Shown: positions 1-8,276, numbered from the stretch's first letter. The stretch is 38,925 bases of DNA from Halolactibacillus halophilus (GCF_900115605.1 NZ_FOXC01000026.1:1-38925), one strand, 5' to 3'. Numbers and translations are program-made. Notes: generated by a model not told the origin, from the sequence alone.

Positions 1-95
1 CTTTTACCAAACTTTAGCGCTTGTGACATCCCTATCATATCTAAATCTTCAATCACAACCGCATCATAATTTGTTACTAATGCTTTTGATTTATG
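1..95 (-). pseudogene. tnpB: TnpB (IS200/IS605 OrfB) C-terminal fragment, cut by window edge
   Basis: Read on the minus strand, the frame downstream of a TAA (96-98) encodes a peptide containing YDAVVIEDLDMIGMSQALKF. This is the RuvC-II region of TnpB/OrfB proteins of IS200/IS605-type elements (hydrophobic-IEDL followed by a short M-S-Q-A-L-K segment). The N-terminal two thirds are missing: the frame is closed by a stop immediately upstream and nothing TnpB-like lies between it and the dus terminator. The other side runs off the window. It is therefore either a 5'-truncated relic or the tail of an element mostly outside the window. Only about 31 codons are visible, so the family call rests on one motif. 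Confidence 0.6.
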
Positions 96-120
96 TTAAA
101 TTACGGCATGATCAATGGTA

Positions 121-162
121 TAAAAATAAAACAACCCCCTAAAATCCATAAAGGGGGTTGTT
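121..162 (-). terminator. Rho-independent terminator of dus
   Basis: An 11-bp perfect inverted repeat (130-140 with 152-162, AACAACCCCCT / AGGGGGTTGTT) starts eight bases after the dus stop. Read leftward it is followed by TTTATTTTTA. GC-rich stem plus T-tract fits an intrinsic terminator on the minus strand. Confidence 0.85.
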
Positions 163-169
163 ACCAATA

Positions 170-1135
170 TTAATCGTCTATTTGGCCATACTCTGCTAAA
201 ACAGCCCGTACTTCCTCTGTCGTATGCGTCGTCATCAGTTGATTACGCAGTTCACTTGCCCCTCTAAAACCACGGACATAAATCTTGAAAAAGCGGCGCA
301 GTGGTTTAAACAATCGGTTTTCCATACTTGAATAGTAATCAAATAAATCTAAATGACGATGCAACAAATGGAGGAACTCCTTGTAGTCGTGTTCTTTCTT
401 TTCTACCTCAAACGCAAATGGATTCTTAAAGATACCACGGCCAATCATCACCCCATCAACACCGTACTGCTCAAAAAGTTCTAAGCCCTGCTGTCGGTCA
501 AGAATATCGCCATTAATAGTAATTAAAGTGTCCGGCGCAATCTCATCACGCAGTTGCATAATGTCAGGAATTAGCTCCCAGTGCGCATCCACATCGCTCA
601 TTTCCTTACGCGTACGTAAATGAATCGATAAATTGGCAATGTCTTGTTTTAGAATATGCGTTAACCAATCCCGCCATTCTTCCACGTCAGTATAACCGAT
701 GCGCGTCTTCACACTAACCGGTAAACCACCCGCTTTTGTTGCATCAATAATGGCCGCTGCTTTCTCAGGATGATTGATCAGACCAGAGCCTTTACCTTTT
801 GTCGCAACATTGGCGACCGGACAACCCATGTTAATATCAATCCCTTTAAAACCAGCTTTTTTTAGACCTAAACTCATTTGTTTAAAATATTTCGGTTCAT
901 CGCCCCAAATGTGAGCCACCATTGGTTGTTCATCTTCGGTGAAAGTTAACCGACCTCTGACACTTTCTTTTCCTTCAGGATGACAATAACTCACGGTATT
1001 AGTGAATTCAGTGAAAAAGACATCCGGTCGCGCCGCTTCACTGACGACATGTCGAAACACGACATCGGTGACGTCTTCCATTGGTGCTAATATAAAAAAC
1101 GGTCGCGGCAAATCCCGCCAAAAGTTTTCTTTCAT
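170..1135 (-). CDS. dus: tRNA-dihydrouridine synthase (Dus family)
   Basis: FMN-dependent reductase that reduces specific uridines of tRNA to dihydrouridine, in the cytoplasm. Family signatures in order: the N-terminal APMEDVTD strand, the catalytic cysteine in [18 protein letters not shown] near residue 100, KTRIGY near residue 140, and the phosphate-binding NGDI and [15 protein letters not shown] segments near residues 205-235. Length (321 aa) is normal. I use the ATG at 1135, which has AGAAAGGG eight bases upstream, rather than the longer in-frame opening at 1168. It follows the EET ecf genes but has its own promoter-like sequence and sits behind the ecfT terminator, so it is probably a separate unit. 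Which Dus subfamily (which tRNA position) cannot be settled by eye. Confidence 0.93.
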   Translation of the reverse strand: MKENFWRDLPRPFFILAPMEDVTDVVFRHVVSEAARPDVFFTEFTNTVSYCHPEGKESVRGRLTFTEDEQPMVAHIWGDEPKYFKQMSLGLKKAGFKGIDINMGCPVANVATKGKGSGLINHPEKAAAIIDATKAGGLPVSVKTRIGYTDVEEWRDWLTHILKQDIANLSIHLRTRKEMSDVDAHWELIPDIMQLRDEIAPDTLITINGDILDRQQGLELFEQYGVDGVMIGRGIFKNPFAFEVEKKEHDYKEFLHLLHRHLDLFDYYSSMENRLFKPLRRFFKIYVRGFRGASELRNQLMTTHTTEEVRAVLAEYGQIDD

Positions 1136-1203
1136 GTTAAAACCCTTTCTATTCAAGACACACGACATATCAATTAACTGTCGAGCGTTCGTTTTTCTAT
1201 CTA

Positions 1204-1227
1204 GTTATATCATGACTGTTGTGTCAA
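1204..1227 (-). promoter_or_regulatory. Possible extended -10 promoter for dus
   Basis: On the minus strand TGATATAAC gives an extended -10 (TG-N-TATAAC; hexamer 1204-1209), about 65 bases before the chosen dus start. A TTGACA at 1222-1227 lies only 12 bases away, too close for a normal -35, so the extended -10 is the better reading. Confidence 0.4.
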
Positions 1228-1253
1228 TATCAATGCTATTGCTTAAAAATCCT

Positions 1254-1291
1254 CAAAAAGAAAAAGCCAATGAATCTCTCATTCAGCTTTT
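1254..1291 (-). terminator. Terminator at end of apbE-ecfT operon
   Basis: Read leftward, an imperfect hairpin built on AAAGC...GCTTT with inner AATGA/TCATT pairing is followed by TTTTTCTTTTTG. It begins about 25 bases after the ecfT stop. Confidence 0.65.
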
Positions 1292-1314
1292 CACTTCTTT
1301 CATCTTTCCATTGA

Positions 1315-2115
1315 TTATCCAAAGACATTAATCGTCATTACAACGACGGTTAAAACAACTAACAAACCGACACCTAGCGTATCTTTTACTTGCCATGTCA
1401 AAGCGCGGTAATGGGTCCGTTTGGCCCCACTTTTATAACCTTTAACCTCAAGGACATCAGCCATATCTTCAGCTCGTTTTAATGAGTGAGCAAAGAGTGG
1501 TAAGACGAGCGGGGTGAGAGCTTTCATCTGTTCTAGTAGATTCCCTTCACCAAACACCATGCCGCGTGCTTTTTGCGCATTCATGACCTTTTCTGTCTCG
1601 TCTAATAAATTCGGAATAAACCGAAGCGCAATCGACAGCATCAGACTTAATTCCTCGACAGGGACATACAGATACCTAAGTGGTTTTAACAAGAAGTAAA
1701 TCGCATCGGTTAAATCAATCGGTTTAGTCGTTAAGGTAAGGACAGTTGAAATAAAAATCATCTCAACAAAGCGCAAAAACGTATATGCCCCGCTCAAAAG
1801 ACCAAATTCGGATAGCGTAAAGAAGCCAGCTTCATAATAAATCTCACCACCACGTGTCGTTATGATCCGTAATACGGTCGCAAACAAAATCAGCCAGATG
1901 AGCGGTCTGACTCCGCGCACATATGTCTTAAGCGATACGCCGGTTGACAACATGATAACAAGGGTGAGCGTGAAAAAGACACCTTGGAGAATCATGCCGT
2001 CAAGAAAGAATAATAAGCCGATAAAATAAAGGACAAAAATGAGTTTAAATCGCGGATCAAGCTGATGAATCAGTGAACTTCCCGGGAAATAACGCCCAAT
2101 GATTAATCGATTCAT
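1315..2115 (-). CDS. ecfT: ECF transporter transmembrane component EcfT
   Basis: Membrane scaffold of an energy-coupling factor (group II) transporter. It couples the EcfA1/EcfA2 ATPases to a substrate-binding S component. The protein (266 aa) opens with the family-typical MNRLIIGRYFPG...HQLDPRFKL and has several hydrophobic spans. The cytoplasmic coupling region carries the A-R-G motif (QKARGM) near residue 185 and a second basic stretch, VLEVKGYKSGAKRT. The ATG at 2115 overlaps the ecfA2 stop as ATGA and has GAGGAGGG at good distance, so it is preferred over an ATG six bases upstream. In most Bacilli ecfA1A2T lie behind rplQ with truA downstream. Here the module is embedded with apbE and menA, which points to a dedicated flavin-handling role in EET (inference from Listeria). 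Confidence 0.92.
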   Translation of the reverse strand: MNRLIIGRYFPGSSLIHQLDPRFKLIFVLYFIGLLFFLDGMILQGVFFTLTLVIMLSTGVSLKTYVRGVRPLIWLILFATVLRIITTRGGEIYYEAGFFTLSEFGLLSGAYTFLRFVEMIFISTVLTLTTKPIDLTDAIYFLLKPLRYLYVPVEELSLMLSIALRFIPNLLDETEKVMNAQKARGMVFGEGNLLEQMKALTPLVLPLFAHSLKRAEDMADVLEVKGYKSGAKRTHYRALTWQVKDTLGVGLLVVLTVVVMTINVFG

Positions 2116-2969
2116 ACCCATCCCTCCTCGATTAAGTAATCAGCCAGCTCTGTTAATGTTAGTGACCGATGATTTAACTGCTCACCCTTCGCCTGTTCCA
2201 ATTGTTGTTGGAGAGATAAAGCTGTCGGAACATCTAACTGATAACGCTCCAGTAAGGCTTGGTCTGAAAATAATGACCGCACGTCTAAGTGGGCTTTAAT
2301 TTGACCTTCTGCCATCACAATGACGTCATCAGCATAATGAACAACGTCATCCATGTCATGAGTCACCATGAGCGTCGTTAACTTCTCTGTTTTGTGCAAG
2401 TGAGATAACATCTCTAGAATCTGTTTTTTAGCAACCGGATCTAACCCAGCGGCTGGTTCATCTAACACAAGGATATCTGGCTTTGTCGCAAGAATCCCCG
2501 CAATCGCCACCCGACGTTGTTGTCCACCCGAAAGACTAAAAGGTGACCGCTCAAGGAGCGATTGATCAATCCCTGTCAACTGACACACGTGCTTGATAGT
2601 TGTATCAATCTCACTGTCTGAGATGTTAAAGTTACGTGGACCAAAAGCTAAGTCCTCGTAAACTGTCTCGGCAAACAATTGATGTTCTGGAAATTGAAAA
2701 GCCATGCCAACGCGCTTTCGCACTTGTTTTAATGCTTGTTTTGACGCTTTAGCGGTAAACACAACCTCACCAACACTCACCTCACCAACACTCGGTAACA
2801 GTAAGCCATTAATGAGTTTGAGTAGACTAGACTTCCCGGCACCGGTTGGACCAACAACGGCTGTAAATGAACCTGGTGTGACCTCTGCCGATAAGTCTGT
2901 CAAAATATCTGCCCGTTTAATCGGACCGAGTTGATAATTAGCACTGACACGATTAAAAGTTATGTGCAT
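2112..2969 (-). CDS. ecfA2: ECF transporter ATPase EcfA2
   Basis: One of two ABC ATPases powering the ECF module. Walker A GPTGAGKSS lies near residue 41. The Q-loop is in FQFPEHQLFAETVYEDLAFG, the ABC signature is LSGGQQRRVAIAG, and Walker B with catalytic Glu is ILVLDEPAAGLDP. The H-loop is VTHD. The F-P-E-H-Q-L-F stretch after the Q-loop is characteristic of EcfA2-type subunits and distinguishes it from EcfA1. It overlaps ecfA1 by ten bases at its start and ecfT by four at its end, so the three are translationally coupled. Length (285 aa) is normal and all catalytic motifs are intact. Confidence 0.94.
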   Translation of the reverse strand: MHITFNRVSANYQLGPIKRADILTDLSAEVTPGSFTAVVGPTGAGKSSLLKLINGLLLPSVGEVSVGEVVFTAKASKQALKQVRKRVGMAFQFPEHQLFAETVYEDLAFGPRNFNISDSEIDTTIKHVCQLTGIDQSLLERSPFSLSGGQQRRVAIAGILATKPDILVLDEPAAGLDPVAKKQILEMLSHLHKTEKLTTLMVTHDMDDVVHYADDVIVMAEGQIKAHLDVRSLFSDQALLERYQLDVPTALSLQQQLEQAKGEQLNHRSLTLTELADYLIEEGWV

Positions 2970-3772
2970 AAATATTTCACCAGGTCTGCTTGTGACATAA
3001 ATCCTTCTTTTAACGGATGATTTCTTTCAATCAGTAGCCGGTGCAGCGCCTCACTTGGCGGTGGCAAAAGACGAGGGTTCCGTTCATAAACATCCGCTAC
3101 TGTCCCGTCATCTTTTAGTTTAGCTTCCTCCATCACCATCACCCGATTACTATGCTCGACTTCTTCTGGGTCATGGGTAATCGAGATAATGGTGAGTGGG
3201 TACGTTTCTTTCAAGTCACGTAATAAGTCCAATAAGTCCCGCCGACTATATGGGTCTAACATAACAAACGCTTCATCAAAGATCATCACATCCGGCTGCA
3301 TCGCTAATAATCCTGCAATTTGCACCCGCTGTTTTTGCCCACCGGAAAGACTAGTCGGGTCCTCAGTTCTTAACTCCCACATACCGACGTCTTTTAATGC
3401 GTTTTCCACACGGCGCTTCATGTTCGGTCTGGAAATCTGTTGGTTTTCTAAACTAAATGCCACATCATCTTCAACTGATGTACCGATAAACTGATGATCC
3501 GGATTTTGAAACACGACACCAACGCTTTTTCTAAATAACGGTAACGTATCCTCCGAGAGCAAGACACCGTTAAGAAACACTTCGCCTCGGTCTAAGTGAT
3601 ACAACCCCGACAACACTTTGGCAAGGGTGGATTTACCAGACCCATTATCGCCAATCAAACTGATCCACTCGCCCTCATAAAGCGCTAAGTTGATATTTTC
3701 TAACTGATAGTGATCGTAGCGTTTATCATAGCGGTAGTAACCGTTCGTCACATTTAACACTGTTTTTCTCAC
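2960..3772 (-). CDS. ecfA1: ECF transporter ATPase EcfA1
   Basis: Partner ATPase of EcfA2. Walker A is GDNGSGKST near residue 41, the Q-loop segment is FQNPDHQFIGTSVEDDVAF (EcfA1-type), and the signature is LSGGQKQRVQIAG. Walker B reads MIFDEAFVMLDP, with the catalytic Glu followed by Ala as is usual for EcfA1. The H-loop is ITHD. The start is a GTG preceded by GAGGTGAGACATC. An 89-base gap separates it from menA; the gap holds a TATAAT (minus strand, 3795-3800) without a convincing -35, so an internal promoter is possible but weak. Otherwise it is co-directional with apbE-menA. Confidence 0.93.
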   Translation of the reverse strand: MRKTVLNVTNGYYRYDKRYDHYQLENINLALYEGEWISLIGDNGSGKSTLAKVLSGLYHLDRGEVFLNGVLLSEDTLPLFRKSVGVVFQNPDHQFIGTSVEDDVAFSLENQQISRPNMKRRVENALKDVGMWELRTEDPTSLSGGQKQRVQIAGLLAMQPDVMIFDEAFVMLDPYSRRDLLDLLRDLKETYPLTIISITHDPEEVEHSNRVMVMEEAKLKDDGTVADVYERNPRLLPPPSEALHRLLIERNHPLKEGFMSQADLVKYLCT

Positions 3773-3861
3773 GATGTCTCACCTCTTTCATTTCATTATA
3801 GTGGCTTAATAGTCGACATGCTTGGAAAGCGATCTATTCTTACACACTCACCAAAAAAACA

Positions 3862-4809
3862 TTACATAAACAGCGCTAATAAGAAACTCGCCACAATTGC
3901 ACCATTAACAATCACTAAGTTTTTCACTGATACGACAAACGTTTCTTGTTTGATTTGTTTTTTATTAAATAACTGCACATGTTTTAACACCGGATAAAAA
4001 CTAACAAGACTAATCAGCACAACAACCGGGACAATTTGTAACACTACGGCAGTAATAATTGCGACAAAACTTAACAGATAAAGGACATTGAATAATTTCA
4101 CCGCTGCGCCCTTACCGATATAGTAAGGCAGTGTAAAGCGGTAATTACTAATATCTTCTTCTAAATCACAAATGTTATTCGCAAGCATAAGATTCGCAAT
4201 TGTTAAGACACTCGGTAAGCTAATCAAGAGAATCTCTAATAGATAAATCAAATTTGCTTCAAATTGTAACGTCGCACCATCAAAGCCTAAGTGAACAATA
4301 CCTTGGTCATAGGCATTAATATAAACAGCTAAAAAGATAATCCCAAATCCCATCGTAAAACCGGAGAAAACCTCTCCAAGCGGCATACGTGACAAGGGAA
4401 TCGGACCGAATGTATAAAAGATGCCAATCGCAAAACAGATTGCACCAATGACTAAGACAAATAAATCCGTTCTTACTGTTAGCCAAATCCCTAATCCACT
4501 TGCGATCACAAGCATCGTCACGATGGTTTTAAAGACGCGTGTTGTTGGAATATTTTCTTGACCGATAATGTTGCGTTCTTTACGGTACTGATCTGAGGTG
4601 GCTTTTAAATAATCCATGAAGTTATTAATCGCCGTCGTTGTTAAATCAAACAACAACATCGCGGTAAAGAAAATAAGGGTATTCACCACATTAAAGCTAT
4701 TAAAGCGGAACCAGACGAATAAGATTCCGATTAAAAACGGAAACACACTCGCAATTTTCGTTTGGATTTCAACAAGTTTTAAAAATGTAGGTATCGACAT
4801 ATTTTGCAC
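3862..4809 (-). CDS. menA: UbiA-family prenyltransferase, MenA/DmkA-type (1,4-dihydroxy-2-naphthoate prenyltransferase)
   Basis: Integral membrane enzyme attaching a polyprenyl chain to dihydroxynaphthoate to give demethylmenaquinone. Two Asp-rich motifs of the UbiA superfamily are visible: N-N-F-M-D-Y-L-K-A-T-S-D near residues 61-72, and D-L-E-E-D near residue 215, each binding prenyl diphosphate through Mg. About eight or nine hydrophobic spans are visible and the length (315 aa) is typical. It begins 11 bases after the apbE stop, and the divergent operon ends in a polyprenyl synthase. The pair corresponds to DmkA/DmkB of the Listeria EET locus, where they make a quinone pool dedicated to electron export. 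Whether this genome has a second menA for respiration cannot be seen here. Confidence 0.9.
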   Translation of the reverse strand: MQNMSIPTFLKLVEIQTKIASVFPFLIGILFVWFRFNSFNVVNTLIFFTAMLLFDLTTTAINNFMDYLKATSDQYRKERNIIGQENIPTTRVFKTIVTMLVIASGLGIWLTVRTDLFVLVIGAICFAIGIFYTFGPIPLSRMPLGEVFSGFTMGFGIIFLAVYINAYDQGIVHLGFDGATLQFEANLIYLLEILLISLPSVLTIANLMLANNICDLEEDISNYRFTLPYYIGKGAAVKLFNVLYLLSFVAIITAVVLQIVPVVVLISLVSFYPVLKHVQLFNKKQIKQETFVVSVKNLVIVNGAIVASFLLALFM

Positions 4810-4820
4810 TCCTTCTTATT

Positions 4821-5867
4821 TTATGATGCATCTGTTTCAAAGTTTTCATTCAAGACTTCAAATTGATCAGTTAATCCACTGGATAGCAAAATCCGTTTAT
4901 CTTTCGTGACAAACACCGCTTCAACATCCTCTAATGTCTCAATCAACTGAAGACCCTCATCTAAACCTAAACTAAACACCGATGTTGATAAGGCATCACC
5001 AGCCAGGGACGTCTCACTCACAATGGTGACGCCTGCGATGTCATTATCGTATGGATAACCTGTTTTTGGATTAAGAATATGATGATACTGTTCACCATCC
5101 ACTTCTAGATAACGTTCATAAATACCTGAGGTCACAACCGATAAATCACTTGCTCGGATCCGACCGAGTAGTTGGCCACGCCCTAAGTAAGGATTTTGAA
5201 CCCCCACCGTCCACGCATCACCTGTTGGCCGGTTTCCTTTGACATACACATTACCACCGAGGTCGATAATTGCCGTGGTCACACCTTCAGCATCAAAATA
5301 GGCGACGACTTCATCAGCAATAAAACCTTTGGCAATCCCACCAAGGTCAAGTTCCATATGTTCAGACGGTAAATACACTGTTTGATTTGTTTCATTAAGT
5401 TCAATTTTAGTATAGTCAATGATTGGTAATGTGTCATCAATCTCAGCTTGAGACGGCTTTCTAGCATCGTCATAACCAATTCGCCATAAATTTGTTAATG
5501 GACCGGTCGTCACATCAAAGCCACCATTAGATAATGCCCCATAGTGGATTGCTTCTTTTACTAAGTTAAAGACCGGCTCTGAAACTTCAACTGGTGCTAA
5601 ACCTGCATTTTTATTAATCGCACTCACTTCAGACGTTGCGATTTCATCACTTAATACGGCTTCCCAGTCAGAAATCAAGTCAAATGCCCCTGACACTGCC
5701 GCTTCTTTTCCTTCATTATATACCGATAAATTAACAACCGTTCCCAGCACAAAACCTGTTTCTTTTATTGGACTATCTAATAAACCATCATCGTTACCGC
5801 AAGCCGATAATATTAAAACAGCCAGCAATAACACGCCCAACCACTTATGACCTTTTAAATGCATCAT
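4821..5867 (-). CDS. apbE: ApbE-family FMN transferase lipoprotein (FmnB-like)
   Basis: Extracytoplasmic flavin transferase that uses FAD to link FMN covalently to a Ser/Thr of target proteins. A lipoprotein signal peptide ends in the lipobox LSAC (Cys near residue 23). ApbE motifs follow: NAGLAPVEVSEPVF, GGFDVTTGPLTNLWRIG, ELDLGGIAKGFIADE, a DLGGN strand, HHILNPKTGYPYDNDIAG and the Mg-binding SLAGDALSTSVFSLG. Length (348 aa) is normal. GAGGG lies six bases before the ATG at 5867; an in-frame ATG at 5873 would abut the ribosome-binding site and is less likely. First gene of the leftward operon, so probably controlled from the shared intergenic region. It matches FmnB of the Listeria EET pathway by domain and context. 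Confidence 0.92.
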   Translation of the reverse strand: MMHLKGHKWLGVLLLAVLILSACGNDDGLLDSPIKETGFVLGTVVNLSVYNEGKEAAVSGAFDLISDWEAVLSDEIATSEVSAINKNAGLAPVEVSEPVFNLVKEAIHYGALSNGGFDVTTGPLTNLWRIGYDDARKPSQAEIDDTLPIIDYTKIELNETNQTVYLPSEHMELDLGGIAKGFIADEVVAYFDAEGVTTAIIDLGGNVYVKGNRPTGDAWTVGVQNPYLGRGQLLGRIRASDLSVVTSGIYERYLEVDGEQYHHILNPKTGYPYDNDIAGVTIVSETSLAGDALSTSVFSLGLDEGLQLIETLEDVEAVFVTKDKRILLSSGLTDQFEVLNENFETDAS

Positions 5868-5897
5868 CTTCATCCCTCTTTCATATTACTATTATTT

Positions 5898-5915
5898 TTG
5901 TGAATACCATCACAT
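5898..5915. promoter_or_regulatory. Redox-regulator-like dyad, site 1 (apbE-proximal)
   Basis: TTGTGAATACCATCACAT contains a perfect TGTGA-N6-TCACA dyad (5899-5914), the CRP/FNR-family form. It also matches 14 of 18 positions of the Rex consensus TTGTGAAWWWWTTCACAA. It lies about 30 bases upstream of the apbE start. Which regulator binds is inference. Confidence 0.5.
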
Positions 5916-6044
5916 AAATAGTTTTTAATAAACAAACGGCACATAGGCCTATCACTTCGTCTTTATTAAACAAAATTCAACCAAAATAATCCGCGGTTCC
6001 ACTTTAAGTCATTCATTTTCTTTTACTATTCTAGCGGTTTTTCT

Positions 6045-6067
6045 TGTCAATGTGAATACTTTGACAA
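6045..6067. promoter_or_regulatory. Redox-regulator-like dyad, site 2, overlapping a leftward -35-like TTGACA
   Basis: ATGTGAATACTTTGACAA (6050-6067) matches 15 of 18 positions of the Rex consensus. The same stretch lies in a perfect inverted repeat TTGTCAA-N10-TTGACAA (6044-6067). On the minus strand 6050-6045 reads TTGACA, a consensus -35 pointing at apbE, although no strong -10 follows at the right distance. Confidence 0.45.
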
Positions 6068-6275
6068 CTATTTTGTATAAATAATTACTTAAATTACAAC
6101 CTTTCGACTAAGACACCCTTATCATGTGCTCATTTATCCGTTTCTTACCATTCTAGATTAATAGTGTGTTAATGAAGTTTCTTAATTTTTGTGGCAACAT
6201 ATTTCAATATATGTATATAACTATGTGAAAATCTATACTTTTTATATATTTTCTTATAAAATCTTTCAAAAGCCC

Positions 6276-6304
6276 TAGACATCCGCTAAAAATGACGGTA
6301 GAAT
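6276..6304 (+). promoter_or_regulatory. Predicted promoter of ndh2-eetA-eetB-dmkB
   Basis: TAGACA (6276-6281), 17 bases, TAGAAT (6299-6304) is a reasonable vegetative promoter. Its start point would be near 6311, giving a leader of about 65 bases before ndh2. Confidence 0.5.
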
Positions 6305-6313
6305 AGACAAAGG

Positions 6314-6331
6314 TTGTTCAAGTATTCACAA
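6314..6331. promoter_or_regulatory. Redox-regulator-like dyad, site 3, just downstream of the ndh2 promoter
   Basis: On the minus strand TTGTGAATACTTGAACAA matches 15 of 18 positions of the Rex consensus and shares the TGTGAATAC core with sites 1 and 2. It would cover about +4 to +21 of the predicted ndh2 transcript, a position suited to repression. Confidence 0.5.
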
Positions 6332-6375
6332 CAAATTTTTAATTTGAAACAAATATATATTAGGAGAGTGAGCGT

Positions 6376-8250
6376 ATGGCTAAAAAAGATATCGTCTTGA
6401 TTGGCGCCGGGTATGCAGGCGTTCATGCGGCGAAAAAATTAGCTAAGAAGTTTAAAAAAGATGATGATGTGACAATTACACTAATTGACCGTCACTCGTA
6501 CCACACAATGATGACAGAATTACACGAGGTGGCAGCACACCGCGTGGAGCCTGATGCGATTCAATTCGACTTACGTCGTTTATTTAACCGCACAAAAGTG
6601 AATCTTGTCACAGACAATGTAACCCATGTTGATCATGATAAGAAAATGGTTATCACTGAAACAGGTGAGTTTAACTTTGACTACCTTATTCTAGGTATGG
6701 GCGGGGAACCAAATGACTTTGGTACACCTGGTGTGAAAGAACATGGCTTTACCCTTTGGTCATGGGAAGATGCTGTTAAAATGCGTGAACAAATTGAAAC
6801 AATGGTGTATCGTGCCGCAAATGAGGCTGATGAAAAAACTCGCCGTGCCATGTTGACGTTTACTGTATGTGGTTCTGGCTTTACTGGGATCGAACTTGCC
6901 GGTGAATTGCTTGAATGGAAAGATCGTCTAGCAAAAGATCATAAACTTGATCCTGAAGAAATTACGATTTACGTGATTGAAGCAGCACCAACGATTCTCA
7001 ACATGCTAGAGCGTCGTGATGCTGATAAAGCAGAGCACTACTTACAAAAACATGGCGTACGTATTTTAAAAGATTCTCCGATTGTTGAAGTTCGTGAAAA
7101 TGAAATTGTCCTTCAAAGCGGTGAAATCATTCCAACTTATACACTCGCGTGGACAGCTGGTGTGAAAGCCAATACAGATACAGAATCATTCGATTTAGAA
7201 CAAGCGCGCGCAGGCCGCTTAAAAGTTAATAAATACATGCAATCAGAAGAACATAAAAACGTCTATGTTGTAGGTGACCTAGCGTACTTCGAAGAAGAAC
7301 CTGGTAAACCAACACCACAAATCGTTGAAGCGGCTGAGCAAACAGGTACAACGGCAGCAAAAAATATTATCGCTGAAATGACCGGTGGCGAAAAAGTTGG
7401 TTATGAAGGTAAATACCACGGTGTCATGGTATCAATTGGCGCACGTTACGGTGTGGCCGACTTAATGGGCTTACACTTAAGTGGTTGGTTTGCTAATTTA
7501 ATGAAGCACATCGTTAACCTCTACTACTTCTTTGGTATTGGTAGTGGTTACTATATGTTCAAGTATGTTGAACACGAATTCTTCCATACAAAAGATAAGC
7601 GTAATATCTTCCGTGATTTCTTTACCCGTTACGGTAACGTCATTTGGAGTATACCACTGCGTATATTCGTCGGTGGTTTCTGGATTGCTGAAGCCGGTTC
7701 TAAGCTTTGGGGTAAAACAAAGTGGGACGAAGCGACCTCTAGTTTCTCTAAAGTCGGTGAACTATTCAAGGGTCTTGGTGAAGATTCATGGTTAGTTTCT
7801 GATACACTTAATATCAACTTCGGTTGGTTACAAGATGCAACATCAGCGGCATCTGATGCCGGTGCGAGCAGTGAATGGGCAGAGCCAATTCTATCTGAAA
7901 TGCCATTCTGGTTTGAATGGATCATGAAGATTTTTGTACCAACACAAGAGTTAGCTCTTTTCGCACAAAAAGCGATGGTCTTCGTTGAGCTTGCGATTGG
8001 TTTAGCTTTAATTGCTGGACTGTTTGCTTGGTTAGCATCAGCGGCAAGCGCTGCTTTCCTTGTCATGTTTACGTTAACGGCTATGCTTGGTTGGGATAAA
8101 ATATGGGCTCTTCCAGCATCAATTGCCTTACTTAATGGATCAGGTCGTACGTTTGGTTTAGACTACTGGGTGATTCCATTTATCCAAACAAAACTCAGCA
8201 AGTTCTGGTACGGAGAACCGAAGTCGATATACTCCGATCATAAAAAGTAA
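6376..8250 (+). CDS. ndh2: EET-type NADH dehydrogenase II with C-terminal membrane extension
   Basis: Flavoprotein that oxidises NADH and reduces a quinone without pumping protons. FAD-binding GAGYAG is at residues 10-15, a second nucleotide-binding fold has CGSGFTGIELAGE near residue 165, and the terminal FAD contact is VVGDLAYFE near residue 300. Classical Ndh-2 is about 400 aa. This protein is 624 aa and carries roughly 220 extra residues rich in hydrophobic spans (GGFWIAEAGSKLWGKTKW..., then two to four strong membrane helices around 530-600), resembling a DoxX-like membrane domain. That extension is the hallmark of the Listeria EET Ndh2. The start is preceded by TAGGAGAGTGAGCGT. It heads the rightward operon and is probably the electron entry point of the locus. 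Confidence 0.93.
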   Translation: MAKKDIVLIGAGYAGVHAAKKLAKKFKKDDDVTITLIDRHSYHTMMTELHEVAAHRVEPDAIQFDLRRLFNRTKVNLVTDNVTHVDHDKKMVITETGEFNFDYLILGMGGEPNDFGTPGVKEHGFTLWSWEDAVKMREQIETMVYRAANEADEKTRRAMLTFTVCGSGFTGIELAGELLEWKDRLAKDHKLDPEEITIYVIEAAPTILNMLERRDADKAEHYLQKHGVRILKDSPIVEVRENEIVLQSGEIIPTYTLAWTAGVKANTDTESFDLEQARAGRLKVNKYMQSEEHKNVYVVGDLAYFEEEPGKPTPQIVEAAEQTGTTAAKNIIAEMTGGEKVGYEGKYHGVMVSIGARYGVADLMGLHLSGWFANLMKHIVNLYYFFGIGSGYYMFKYVEHEFFHTKDKRNIFRDFFTRYGNVIWSIPLRIFVGGFWIAEAGSKLWGKTKWDEATSSFSKVGELFKGLGEDSWLVSDTLNINFGWLQDATSAASDAGASSEWAEPILSEMPFWFEWIMKIFVPTQELALFAQKAMVFVELAIGLALIAGLFAWLASAASAAFLVMFTLTAMLGWDKIWALPASIALLNGSGRTFGLDYWVIPFIQTKLSKFWYGEPKSIYSDHKK

Positions 8251-8276
8251 TGTACACTTAAATAGTTAGAAGTAAA

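Noticed and set aside
1002-1331. Open frame on the plus strand across the start of dus
   Set aside because: It is antisense to a clear Dus gene and its own terminator/promoter gap, and its translation has no recognisable domain.
7629-8066. A 145-codon open frame antisense to ndh2
   Set aside because: The plus-strand protein continues without interruption through this region. The antisense product has unusual composition and no ribosome-binding site.
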